The notes under the pieces: model-generated
The model's input: only the letters and a program-made list of their open reading frames with translations
What the model was told of the DNA's origin: nothing
Database searches by the model: none
Part shown: positions 17,823 to 26,432 of the stretch, in pieces
How positions within the stretch are numbered: position 1 is the first letter of the stretch
How the letters are laid out: the number at the start of each line of letters is the position of its first letter
Program-made: the position numbers and the translations under genes
NCBI GenBank assembly: GCA_964581385.1
Contig: CAZOOK010000009.1
Coordinates: 62,001 to 126,000, forward strand
Source: CAZOOK01 sp964581385
GTDB taxonomy: Bacteria > Pseudomonadota > Gammaproteobacteria > Nevskiales > Nevskiaceae
DNA length: 64,000 nucleotides
Direction of reading: 5' to 3'

Positions 17823-19787
17823 CTACTGGGAGAGTGCGCTTCCCTGGAAAGTGCCCGGCTTGAAGATTGGAAACTGTACGTCGGAAACACTCACCGAGTA
17901 GGGATTGTTGTAGGTCGTCGTGTCCGCGCCGGACGGCAGATACTGCGGATGACTAGCATAGAACAACAGGCCCACCTGATCGCCATCTTGCAGCTGCGCA
18001 CCGACCGCGGGTAGCAGAACGTGGGTTGGATCTTCGCCAGGGATCGGCAGATCATTGACGACCAGATTGCCGTCGGAATGGTTGCTCGTGAATGTGCCCT
18101 CAGTGAAGCCCGTGACTTGGGCGTCGACGAGAATAAGCTGGCCACTACGCATGATTCCCGTACCGACGAAGGCATTGGCACTTTGGCCCGGCGTCGCACC
18201 CGTTCCCGCAGAGACAGTGATCGAAGCCATGGTCGGTGCGCCGGCCAGCACGTAGTCGGAGCCTGTGACAGTCGTCATCGGCACGAAAACCGGCTGCGAT
18301 GCGGTGGCACTCACATTGGTGGCCTGTGGTGAGTTGAATGTGTTCACCAGTGCGCCGGTCCCCGACTGCGATCCGACCGGAAAGTCATCGAGCACGACAC
18401 CAACCGGTGTCGCCGTCGCTGCGCTGTTTGTATCGACCACCGAAATACAGATGTGCGAAGGAATGGCGTCGAAAACCGGCGATATGACATTGCCTTTCAG
18501 ATAATGATCAAACCAGGCCAGCGCCGCATCGACGGCATCCGGGGTGCCACCGCAGGCGGGTGTACCAGTAATCACACCCGGCTCGCCGGCCAGCGGATTG
18601 ACATGTCCGCCCTCGTTCGACAACAACCGCACATCTCCGCCGGCCTGATTGAAGTAATTCCAGTTCCAGTAGCCTTCGGTCAGATTGAAAAGCACGTCGC
18701 GGTTGCCTTGCAGAAACAGCGCCGGTACCGCTCGCAGCGTGGATTCCGCGCCGTCGGGGAGTAGGCTGGACCGGTCGGTCAGCGATAGCCATGGCAGGCT
18801 CGCTTGCTCCTGATCATGGAAGTAATTCATGCCGTGGCCGTAAAAGAAATTGACCAGATCGTCATGACCTACCTGTTCGGGCGTGTTCCCGGGAGTATCG
18901 GTGATCGCCAACACATCGCTCAAAGAACGCACGTTCACGTTGCTGCTGGTGTTCTGCTGGATGGCGCCACAGACGGAGCTTACCAGCGGTGTCACTTGCA
19001 TCGTGCCATTACCGGCAAGGCAAAGGATGTCGTCCCAGTTGGTCTTGACGACGTCACCCGGCAGCAGCGAATAGGCCACGTCGTGCCAGGAGCCAGCGGG
19101 AATGATGGCATCGACGCGCGGATCCAGCGCTGCCAACGTCGGTTGGAAGCCGGCGCCATAGCTGATGCCGATCGCACCGACCTTGATGTCCTTGGCGATG
19201 CCGCTGTCGGGTTCGGTCTGAATACTATAGGTGGAGGCGTTGTCGTAGGCCCAATCAATGATCGCCATCGCGTCTTTGGTTTCAAGCGCAGGATCAATGA
19301 CTCGCGCCAGTCCGCCGCCATTTTTCGGAACCGAGTCACCCATACCGCGCTCGTCGAAGCTGATGACGACGTAACCATACCAAGGCAATGCCGGAATCAG
19401 ACCCAGCAGACCCACGAACATCTGGGCGGTCGTATTCAGCGTATTGTCTTTAGCAGCGTTGTGGAAACGGGTCATCCCCCATCCCGGCGCGTTCAGCACC
19501 AACGGGAATGTTGTGCCCGCGGGACAACCGGTCGGCACCATGACGGTCAAATAAATCTTCGTCGTCGTCGCGCCCTTGGGATTGCCTACACTGTCTGAAT
19601 CCGGTGGGGCATTAACCGTTACAAAGAGTTCCTGCTTGCTCCCGTATACCTGCACACCGGTCGGGGTGCATGCGGGTGCGCCAGATGGTCCTGACGGCGT
19701 AGTCGTCGAACTTACATCGCTACTGCTGCTGCAAGCGGCAAAAATCCCCGTCAGCGTGGCTACACAGGCCAGCGGCACTATACGCAT
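17823..19787 (-). CDS. Secreted lipoprotein hydrolase, S15/CocE (X-Pro dipeptidyl-peptidase)-like
   Basis: A 654-residue protein with a lipoprotein signal (LTGIFAAC at about 12-19, Cys19 the lipidated residue) and a Ser/Thr-rich linker. An alpha/beta-hydrolase domain follows: the nucleophile elbow GISYGAG (about residue 208), an oxyanion-region APGWGMTRF and a domain with SFDERGMGDS, as in S15 peptidases and CocE/NonD esterases. The C-terminal third (about 480-640) is beta-rich with LLFYASHPQYL, matching the jelly-roll cap of the family. An extracellular peptidase or esterase is likely; the substrate is unknown. It faces the unknown 646-residue secreted protein. Confidence 0.82.
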   Translation of the reverse strand: MRIVPLACVATLTGIFAACSSSSDVSSTTTPSGPSGAPACTPTGVQVYGSKQELFVTVNAPPDSDSVGNPKGATTTKIYLTVMVPTGCPAGTTFPLVLNAPGWGMTRFHNAAKDNTLNTTAQMFVGLLGLIPALPWYGYVVISFDERGMGDSVPKNGGGLARVIDPALETKDAMAIIDWAYDNASTYSIQTEPDSGIAKDIKVGAIGISYGAGFQPTLAALDPRVDAIIPAGSWHDVAYSLLPGDVVKTNWDDILCLAGNGTMQVTPLVSSVCGAIQQNTSSNVNVRSLSDVLAITDTPGNTPEQVGHDDLVNFFYGHGMNYFHDQEQASLPWLSLTDRSSLLPDGAESTLRAVPALFLQGNRDVLFNLTEGYWNWNYFNQAGGDVRLLSNEGGHVNPLAGEPGVITGTPACGGTPDAVDAALAWFDHYLKGNVISPVFDAIPSHICISVVDTNSAATATPVGVVLDDFPVGSQSGTGALVNTFNSPQATNVSATASQPVFVPMTTVTGSDYVLAGAPTMASITVSAGTGATPGQSANAFVGTGIMRSGQLILVDAQVTGFTEGTFTSNHSDGNLVVNDLPIPGEDPTHVLLPAVGAQLQDGDQVGLLFYASHPQYLPSGADTTTYNNPYSVSVSDVQFPIFKPGTFQGSALSQ

Positions 19788-19990
19788 GCTCTCCTCCCTC
19801 TACGCAGCTTATAGACATCTATTTAGGATGATTCCGACGGGTTTATACCACCAAAACGCAGGCCCGCATCCTGCCTCTCACACACTTGTCCACATAACCT
19901 CTGGCTCGAAAAAGCAAATGCCCAGACGCGTCGTTATTTATATGTCTATGTCGCCGACATCATGCTGAGTCCATGCCGCTACAGCCACTT

Positions 19991-20031
19991 TAAAAAAAGA
20001 ACCGCGGCTGCGGGGGGGACCGCAGCCGCGA
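19991..20031 (-). terminator. Orphan Rho-independent terminator
   Basis: On the minus strand, CGCGGCTGCGG pairs with CCGCAGCCGCG around a short C-rich loop and is followed by TTCTTTTTTT. The nearest upstream minus-strand protein gene is far away, so it could end an unrecognised small RNA or small gene between 20032 and about 20450. Confidence 0.8.
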
Positions 20032-20732
20032 TCAATCCGTGGCCCATCAAGGGAATTCCGCCACGGGGTAACTATGGCAAGGAGGGTGTTTCCTTGCCGC
20101 AGCGAGTGCTGCGAGGGTTTCCGGCATTTGGTCTTTTGTCCGAAGCCTGCGCATAGATTTCTCCGGGAGCAGGGGTCATGACCACGGCGTCCAGCAAGAC
20201 ACTGGCGGCTAGATACGGGCGCGGCGACACGACTCAACTGCGTTCTCAAATACGGAGAACGGGCGGGCGTGAGCGTCGTTGACGTGGCATTGCGCGTGAT
20301 CGGCTGCACTCGGGTATTAGCCCGTCAACGCGCTGGCGAAGCGGCATACTGCTCGTGGTCGCGCTGTGCCATAACATCATAGCCGCACAGGCGGGCGAAT
20401 TGTTTTTATTTAAACATTTTCAATATCTTACAGATATTTAATCTCTGCTGGCGCAGTTAGGTGATTCAGACAATGGAGTACCCCCGTTGCCATGAATCAA
20501 GCCTTTATCAAGTAGAAGATTACTGGCCAACTAGCGGTTTTTATCCACTTTTCTGCGGGGCAAAGCGCCTCACGATGGTACATTTTCTCCCCGTTGCTCG
20601 TGCCGTTACCGTATATGCTTGTTGGTATTCGGCGTGCGAATGTACGGGGAGTTCACTTGTGTGTTGAATGCCATAGACAGTAGAGCGTCCAAAGAGGCAG
20701 GGAGAGGTGGCGCGCTATTTGCTGAAAAATGG

Positions 20733-20748
20733 TTTGAAGCGCTTCAAA
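20733..20748. promoter_or_regulatory. 16-bp perfect palindrome, LacI-type operator candidate
   Basis: TTTGAAGCGCTTCAAA is a perfect palindrome with the central CG and flanking TGAA/TTCA half-sites usual for LacI-family operators. It lies 218 bp upstream of the sulfotransferase start and could control the whole locus. No LacI gene is in the window. Confidence 0.45.
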
Positions 20749-20965
20749 AACAGGAAGTTAGGATTTTTTTCGGCGCTGCGCCCGCCTTATTTTGCTGATG
20801 TGGGGCGCGGCATTGAATACCAGTCTTGCCGTGATCCCGGCGGATGGTTCGTGCGCTAGCGCTGGCTGTCGCGATGGCGGGGCTGTATTCCGTTATGCAC
20901 GAAAGTTGCTCCACATTTCCGTTCTCGGACGGTCTTCCTGAACAGGCTGCGCCCAGAGTCTCGCC

Positions 20966-21874
20966 ATGGCTGCCCCCTTATTCCTCCTGGCCCCGCCCAG
21001 ATCCTATACATCGCTGATCAACGCGATGCTTGGACAGCATCCGCAGGCTTTCGGGTTGCCGGAACTGTGTCTGTTCAACGTTGAAAAATTGAAGGGGTTG
21101 TGGGTACGCAATTCCGACGAAATGGAAAACTATTCCAAGACCCGTCAAGGATTGCTCAGGGCCGTCGCCGAAATTTATGCGGGCGAGCAGACCACCGCGA
21201 CGATTGCGATGGCGCACCACTGGGCCGCCGCACGCCAGGAAAAATCCACCGCCGCCGTCTACCGGGAGCTGGTGGCGAAGATCCATCCGCTGGTCCCCGT
21301 GGAAAAGAGCCCGTCGTATACGATTTCACTGAAGCGGATGCTCGCCATGTACGAAGCGTTCCCGGATGCGCGCTTTCTTCATCTGACGCGCCATCCGGTC
21401 GGACAGTGCAAATCTGTCATGAATCTCAACGATGGTGCGTTTGCATTGTATGTGAACGCCATCGAATTCATGGAGGACCGCGCCATCATCGAGCCGCAAC
21501 TCGCTTGGCACGATTTGAACATCAACATTCTGAATTTTCTCGACAGGGTGCCGGCGCAACAGCAGATGCGCATTCGCGGTGAAGACATTATGGGAGACCC
21601 CCCACGATATCTGGCCCAAATCTGCCGCTGGCTGGGGCTTCGCGATGACGCCAAGGCGGTTGCCGAAATGATGCATCCGGAGCGGTCGCCGTTCGCCTGC
21701 TTCGGTCCGATCAATGCCCTGTTCGGAAATGACCCCAATTTCCTGAGTGGACCGACTTTCCATCAGCAAAAGGTCAAGATGCCGCGGCTCGACGAGCCGG
21801 TGTCCTGGCGTCCCGACAAGAAGGGGCTGCGACCGGAAGTGATCGCCCTTGCACAGGAGTTCGGCTATGCGTGA
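20966..21874 (+). CDS. Sulfotransferase family protein
   Basis: A 302-residue PAPS-dependent sulfotransferase-fold protein, which would move a sulfo group onto a hydroxyl of a carbohydrate, lipid or peptide tyrosine. The 5'-phosphosulfate-binding loop is LLAPPRSYTSLINAML near the N-terminus, and the 3'-phosphate-binding segment is HLTRHPVGQCKSVMNL at about residues 139-154. Cytoplasmic, no signal peptide. It heads a co-directional series: 30 bp to the next small gene, then an outer-membrane factor and a membrane fusion protein. This suggests that the sulfated product or its carrier is exported. The acceptor is unknown. Confidence 0.88.
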   Translation: MAAPLFLLAPPRSYTSLINAMLGQHPQAFGLPELCLFNVEKLKGLWVRNSDEMENYSKTRQGLLRAVAEIYAGEQTTATIAMAHHWAAARQEKSTAAVYRELVAKIHPLVPVEKSPSYTISLKRMLAMYEAFPDARFLHLTRHPVGQCKSVMNLNDGAFALYVNAIEFMEDRAIIEPQLAWHDLNINILNFLDRVPAQQQMRIRGEDIMGDPPRYLAQICRWLGLRDDAKAVAEMMHPERSPFACFGPINALFGNDPNFLSGPTFHQQKVKMPRLDEPVSWRPDKKGLRPEVIALAQEFGYA

Positions 21875-21904
21875 GCTGCTGGTGTACGTATCGATGGGGC
21901 CGAA

Positions 21905-22327
21905 ATGAGCGACTCAACCAAGAACGATAAGACGTTGCGACCGAGGATCGGTCCGATCGACGGCGATCCGGTGACGACGTCTCCGGATCTCGATGCACTC
22001 TCGGAACATCAGCGCGCGCTCCGCGACGCGGTGATCTTTGAGTTCAAGGCGAAGAAGGTCAAGAAATTCGTCGAGAGGCAGGTTGAGCATATCAATACCA
22101 ACGCCTCGGTTGCCGAAGGAATCAAATTCCTGTTCGACGAACATGGCAGGCCACCGGCGAACGCGCCGATCGAAGACATCATTGAAGAGCGCAAGCGCAT
22201 CGAATATCAGATCAAGTGGTTCGAGGCGATTCTCACGCAGCTTCGGAGCAGCTTGACCAAGGTCAAGGAGATCGAGGACCAGGCTCTCGATTTCGTGAGC
22301 CGGAATCTGTCCTCCGACAAAGATTGA
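21905..22327 (+). CDS. Small charged helical protein of unknown function
   Basis: A 140-residue soluble protein with no signal peptide and no family I can name. A disordered N-terminal stretch of about 30 residues is followed by charged helices (FEFKAKKVKKFVERQVEHIN, then IEERKRIEYQIKWFEAIL) with coiled-coil character. It lies 30 bp after the sulfotransferase and 24 bp before the outer-membrane factor gene, so it is in their operon. It could be a partner of the sulfotransferase or of the PqqD domain of the fusion protein; it lacks the GG-type leader expected of a classical exported peptide. Confidence 0.72.
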   Translation: MSDSTKNDKTLRPRIGPIDGDPVTTSPDLDALSEHQRALRDAVIFEFKAKKVKKFVERQVEHINTNASVAEGIKFLFDEHGRPPANAPIEDIIEERKRIEYQIKWFEAILTQLRSSLTKVKEIEDQALDFVSRNLSSDKD

Positions 22328-22351
22328 GCGATTACCAGCCAATTACAAAAA

Positions 22352-23926
22352 ATGAAAATTTTTACGACAGCGTTTATGGAAGCGCACACGAATACTGCGA
22401 ATCGACCGACGACCGCATGGCGCCGTCAAATGCGCGCAATCCACCGGTCGCGTGTCCAGGGAAAGCGTTTGACCGCGTGGGTGATCCCGTGTTTGACGCT
22501 GAGTCTGTTGACCGGTTGCGCGATGGGGCCGAATTACAAGCGTCCGGCTGTCGATGTGCCACCGGGCTGGCGCGTCGACTATCAAAACGCAGCGGGTTCC
22601 GCCAATACGGCGTGGTGGGAAAGCTTTCAGGATCCGCAGCTCAACGAGCTGATCAGGATCGCATTGGAGGAAAACCGGGATCTGCGGATCGCGGCCCTCC
22701 GCGTGGAGGAATTCGGTGCACAAGTGCAGATCACGCGCGCGGGATATTTTCCGCAGCTTGGTTACGACGCATCGGCCACGCGCGATCGTATGAGTCAGAA
22801 TCGGGCGGTCCCGTTGCCGCCCAGGGTCGGGCCGATCAACAACGAATTCGAGCTTGGTACCAGCGTGAGTTGGGAGCTGGATATCTGGGGCCGCATCCGT
22901 CGCGCCAACGAAGCTGCGCGGGCGGATTTGCTGTCGGTCGAGGAAAATCAGCGCGCTGTCATTCTCACACTCGTCTCGGATATCGCAACCACCTACGTTC
23001 AACTTTTGAGTTTGGACAAGGAACTGGAGATTTCCAAAAAGACTCTGGCGAGCCGTGCGGAGTCGCTGCGGCTTTCCGAAAACAAGTATGACGGAGGCGT
23101 GATTTCGAAGCTAGAACTGGCGCAGATCCGCGCGCTATATGAGGAGGCTTCGGCGGCGATACCGGTGCAGGAGCGCCAGATCGCCTCGCTGGAAAATTCC
23201 CTGTCCACGCTGCTGGGACGTAATCCCGGCCCGATCACGCGCGATCGCACTTTGGACGATCTGGCGGTTCCGTCGGTGCCGCAAGGGCTTCCATCCGACA
23301 TCCTCGCCCGCCGTCCTGACGTGCGTGCGGCTGAGCAGTTGCTGGTTGCCGCTAACGCACGTATCGGCATCGCCAAAACAGAGTACTTCCCGACCATTTC
23401 CCTGACCGGCCTATTCGGTTACGCGAGCACCGATCTCGGTACTCTGCTGCACGGTCCCTCAGAGTTCGGGACCTTCGCCGGCGGCTCCATTCTGGGGCCC
23501 ATCTTCACCGGTGGCCGTATCACCGGGGATATTGCCCGGACGAGGGCGATACAGAAGGAAGCGACACAGAGTTACCTGCACACGATCCAGACCGCTTTTC
23601 AAGATGTCGACGACACCCTGGTTTGGAGTCAGAAATCAGGTGAGCAGCTGGCCGCCCTCGGGCGTGAGGTCGATGCGCTGCGGGATTACGCGCTGCTCGC
23701 GCGTCAGCGATATGACGGCGGCTACTCCAGCTATATCGAAGTGCTGTATGCCGAGCGTAGCTTGTATGCGGCTGAAATTGCGCAGGCGGAATCCCGTCGG
23801 GATGTCTACACGGCGCTGATAGCGATCTATAAAGCGATGGGTGGAGGATGGCCGATCGACAAAGACCCCATCGATCAGGCGACCTCTAAAGCAGTGAATG
23901 TCAAGAGCAGAGATGAAAGCAAATGA
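22352..23926 (+). CDS. Outer-membrane efflux lipoprotein, NodT/OprM (TolC) family
   Basis: A protein of up to 524 residues with a lipoprotein signal (LSLLTGCAMGPNYKRP; lipidated Cys at about residue 56 of the longest reading) and the typical start of the mature NodT family, NYKRP followed by WWESFQDPQL. Two repeats of long helices and short strands form the trimeric TolC-like channel-tunnel; the second-half landmark SLTGLFGYASTDLG is clear. The start is uncertain: ATG 22352, 22376 and 22430 are all possible, and 22430 gives the most compact signal peptide. The stop overlaps the next gene by 4 bp (ATGA), so it is coupled to the fusion protein, its presumed periplasmic partner. Confidence 0.92.
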   Translation: MKIFTTAFMEAHTNTANRPTTAWRRQMRAIHRSRVQGKRLTAWVIPCLTLSLLTGCAMGPNYKRPAVDVPPGWRVDYQNAAGSANTAWWESFQDPQLNELIRIALEENRDLRIAALRVEEFGAQVQITRAGYFPQLGYDASATRDRMSQNRAVPLPPRVGPINNEFELGTSVSWELDIWGRIRRANEAARADLLSVEENQRAVILTLVSDIATTYVQLLSLDKELEISKKTLASRAESLRLSENKYDGGVISKLELAQIRALYEEASAAIPVQERQIASLENSLSTLLGRNPGPITRDRTLDDLAVPSVPQGLPSDILARRPDVRAAEQLLVAANARIGIAKTEYFPTISLTGLFGYASTDLGTLLHGPSEFGTFAGGSILGPIFTGGRITGDIARTRAIQKEATQSYLHTIQTAFQDVDDTLVWSQKSGEQLAALGREVDALRDYALLARQRYDGGYSSYIEVLYAERSLYAAEIAQAESRRDVYTALIAIYKAMGGGWPIDKDPIDQATSKAVNVKSRDESK

Positions 23927-26406
23927 ACGACCAAGCCCAAAGTGACAAAATCCAGAAAGTTACGCCGCCAGCGTATTTGCTGAAGCGCCTGGAGACTTTC
24001 CAGATCGGCAAAGGCGGCAAGCTGAGCTATCTGCTCAGGGACAAGGTTTTAGGGAAGAACTACGATTTCGAACCGTGGCAGTTCTTCGTTCTCGAAGTGC
24101 TTCCGGGTTGCGATACCTTCACCAAGGTCGCGTCGGTGTTCGAGGATCGTTTCGGCCGCTCTATCAAACGCAAAGAGCTGGAGGAATTTTTTGCCTCCGT
24201 CGCTGACAGCAATCTTTTCAATGAAGATGCCTCCGCACATCCTCTGCTGGCGCCGTTCTGCCAGAAAGCTTACGCCGTGGAGGATGGCAAGGCGCAAGTG
24301 AAGTCCTTCCACATGGTCTCCACCGAGGGTAACGCCGCGTGGGAAGGGAAAGTAGAGGCCAAGGCTAAATCTGATCCCGGCAAAAAAGAACCGGAGTACA
24401 AAAACCTGCCCGCCGGCATCCAGGATGTAATTGGTCTCGATCCGAAGAAAACGAAGAAGATGTGGACGCTGTTCGATCCGCGTCCGCTGCTGAAAGTCCT
24501 GGTTCCGGCGTTGTCGCCGCTCAAGTATGGTGTCTACCTGTTGCCGTTTGTCGCGGCCGCGGCACTATTCGTGATCGTCGACCACGCCCGGCAGGTTGGA
24601 CTAGATGTTGATCGCCTATACAACACTGTCACGCTGTTGGAGCACATCGTCTTCAGCATGCTTACGGTCAATCTGATTGCTACCCTGACCAGCGCATGCG
24701 TGGCCCATGCTTATCGCGCGACCGTCAGTGACATTGGAATCGGCCTTTATTTTGGTTTCCTGCCGCGCTTCGTGGCGCGTATTGGCCACGTGGAGCAGCT
24801 GTCTCGACGTGAACGTATGTGGCTGCATGCAAGCCCGTTGTTGGCGCGCGTAGCAATGTTCAGCATCGGCATCTTGCTCTGGTACCACTCTAGAGTAACG
24901 GATGGAGCCTTACCGCGGCTGGCCCTGGGCCTTTCCCTGGTCTGCTTTATCGATTTGATCTTCGCATCCGGAAATCCGCTGGCGAAGGGCAGCGGTTACC
25001 ACGTGCTGTCGACCTTTCTGGATGAACCCAATCTAAGAGGGAGAGCATTCGCGACCCTTCTCAACAGGCTGCGCGGTTCCAGCTACAAGAAGGCGGACAA
25101 CGATGTGTTGGTCGCATATGCTCTGGCCACCACCGTATTCATGTTCGTGCTGATCATCTTCGTTCTGCAATTGGTCGATAACGGCCTGCAAAAAATGCAG
25201 ATCGGCGGCAGCGCCATTATTCTCTTGGTCGCACTGGCGGCGTATTTATTCCGGGGCACGTTCTACCGCTTCAAGAAGATTGCCGAAGCTTATGAGCGTT
25301 CCGTGCAGCTCAATCGCTGGAAGGATCGGGCGGTGCCTGCCGAGGCTGCCGCTGCGGCAGCCGCCACTGGAAAAGAAGACAAACCCGGTTTCGCGACCTA
25401 CGCAAAGCGTGCCTTCCCGCTGACGCTGCTGATCGTTCTGTTTTTGCCTTATCACTATCAGTCGGGTGGAAACCTCATCATCTATCCGTCTCAGCAGGCG
25501 GACATTACTCCGGACGTTCCCGGCATTGTTGCGGAAGTCTATTTTGATGGTGGCGAAACAGTAAAAAAGGGTACCGCGATCGCGCGCCTCAAGGATGACG
25601 ATAGCCAGGCCCGCGTGGATTTCTATACGGCGAAAATGAAGGAACAGCAGGCCGTCGTCAACAATTTGAAAACGCTGCCCAAGCCTGAGGAGGTCAAAGT
25701 CGCGGAAGCTGATCTCGTCGTCGCAGTCACCCATGAGAAATTCAGCAAGGAAAAAGTGCCCCGGATCGAAAAGCTCTACAAGCAGGGTGCGGTTTCATTT
25801 GAGGAATTCGACACGGTTCGGAAAGAACACGATGTCGACGTCAACCAGGTATCGCAAAAACGGGCCGCGCTGGAACTCGCCAAAACTGGTCCGACGGCTG
25901 ATGAGATTGCCGCTGCGGAAGCGGAGTGGGAGAGCCTGAGAGAAGAGCGGGATTCATTCCAGGATAAAGTCAGTCGCTCGGTTCTCTACATGCCATTCGA
26001 TGGCAATATTTTGACGTTGCATCTAATGCAAAAGATCAACAGTTATTTGGAGAAAGGAAAAGTATTCGCGAAAGTTGAGAATACCAACGAGGTGACCGCT
26101 GAGATCGACGTCCCAGAATCGGATATCGGGAATGTGGCGATATCGGCGAATATTCATGCGCGGCCTCAGGCCTATAGCAATGAGGTCTTCGGGGGCGTTG
26201 TGACCACGATTGACAGAAATGTAACGGTACTACCCTCCGGCAACATCATCAAAGTCATTGCCGTGATCGAGAATAAGGACGGCAAACTGAAAACCGGCAT
26301 GACCGGCTATTCGAAGATCGATGGGCCGTCCATGCCGGTCTGGAAGGCGTTCTCGCTGGCCATTCTGCGCTTCGTCAATATCGATATATGGTCGTGGATT
26401 CCGTGA
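23923..26406 (+). CDS. PqqD-like / M50-like (apparently inactive) / HlyD fusion membrane protein
   Basis: An 827-residue protein with three parts. Residues 12-100 resemble the PqqD-type winged helix that binds peptide leaders (FEPWQFFVLEVLPGCDTF, then EERFGR-like EDRFGRSIKRKELEEF). Residues about 185-450 form a multi-helix membrane region laid out like M50 site-2 proteases fused to HlyD domains, with VSDIGIGLYFGFLPRF, NPL-x5-GY and FLDEPNLRGRA. By my alignment the HExxH site reads ATLTS (253-257) and the Asp of NPLxxxDGY is Ser357, so protease activity appears lost. Residues about 520-820 form a membrane-fusion domain: a helix, a barrel-sandwich lipoyl half (DVPGIVAEVYFDGGETVKKG), a coiled coil and the second half. 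It overlaps the outer-membrane factor gene. No ABC ATPase is nearby. Confidence 0.85.
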   Translation: MNDQAQSDKIQKVTPPAYLLKRLETFQIGKGGKLSYLLRDKVLGKNYDFEPWQFFVLEVLPGCDTFTKVASVFEDRFGRSIKRKELEEFFASVADSNLFNEDASAHPLLAPFCQKAYAVEDGKAQVKSFHMVSTEGNAAWEGKVEAKAKSDPGKKEPEYKNLPAGIQDVIGLDPKKTKKMWTLFDPRPLLKVLVPALSPLKYGVYLLPFVAAAALFVIVDHARQVGLDVDRLYNTVTLLEHIVFSMLTVNLIATLTSACVAHAYRATVSDIGIGLYFGFLPRFVARIGHVEQLSRRERMWLHASPLLARVAMFSIGILLWYHSRVTDGALPRLALGLSLVCFIDLIFASGNPLAKGSGYHVLSTFLDEPNLRGRAFATLLNRLRGSSYKKADNDVLVAYALATTVFMFVLIIFVLQLVDNGLQKMQIGGSAIILLVALAAYLFRGTFYRFKKIAEAYERSVQLNRWKDRAVPAEAAAAAAATGKEDKPGFATYAKRAFPLTLLIVLFLPYHYQSGGNLIIYPSQQADITPDVPGIVAEVYFDGGETVKKGTAIARLKDDDSQARVDFYTAKMKEQQAVVNNLKTLPKPEEVKVAEADLVVAVTHEKFSKEKVPRIEKLYKQGAVSFEEFDTVRKEHDVDVNQVSQKRAALELAKTGPTADEIAAAEAEWESLREERDSFQDKVSRSVLYMPFDGNILTLHLMQKINSYLEKGKVFAKVENTNEVTAEIDVPESDIGNVAISANIHARPQAYSNEVFGGVVTTIDRNVTVLPSGNIIKVIAVIENKDGKLKTGMTGYSKIDGPSMPVWKAFSLAILRFVNIDIWSWIP

Positions 26407-26432
26407 GAACTGCTGTGAATCGAGTTTTGAAC

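Larger units (their letters stand above)
19788..20965. other. Long intergenic region before the sulfotransferase-export locus
   Basis: About 1.18 kb with no gene I can support. It contains a strong minus-strand terminator-like hairpin (19991-20031) with no obvious gene feeding it, an AT-rich stretch at about 20400-20450 and a perfect 16-bp palindrome at 20733-20748. A 68-residue open frame at 20461-20667 and a 57-residue one starting at 20844 have no supporting features. Confidence 0.5.

Noticed and set aside
19938..20309. Minus-strand open frame of 123 residues in the 19.8-21 kb gap
   Set aside because: It runs straight through the strong terminator hairpin and has no recognisable content.
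20461..21017. Two small plus-strand frames (68 residues at 20461; 57 residues at 20844) before the sulfotransferase
   Set aside because: The first has unusual composition and no motif. The second has a signal-like start but overlaps the sulfotransferase start and is probably chance.
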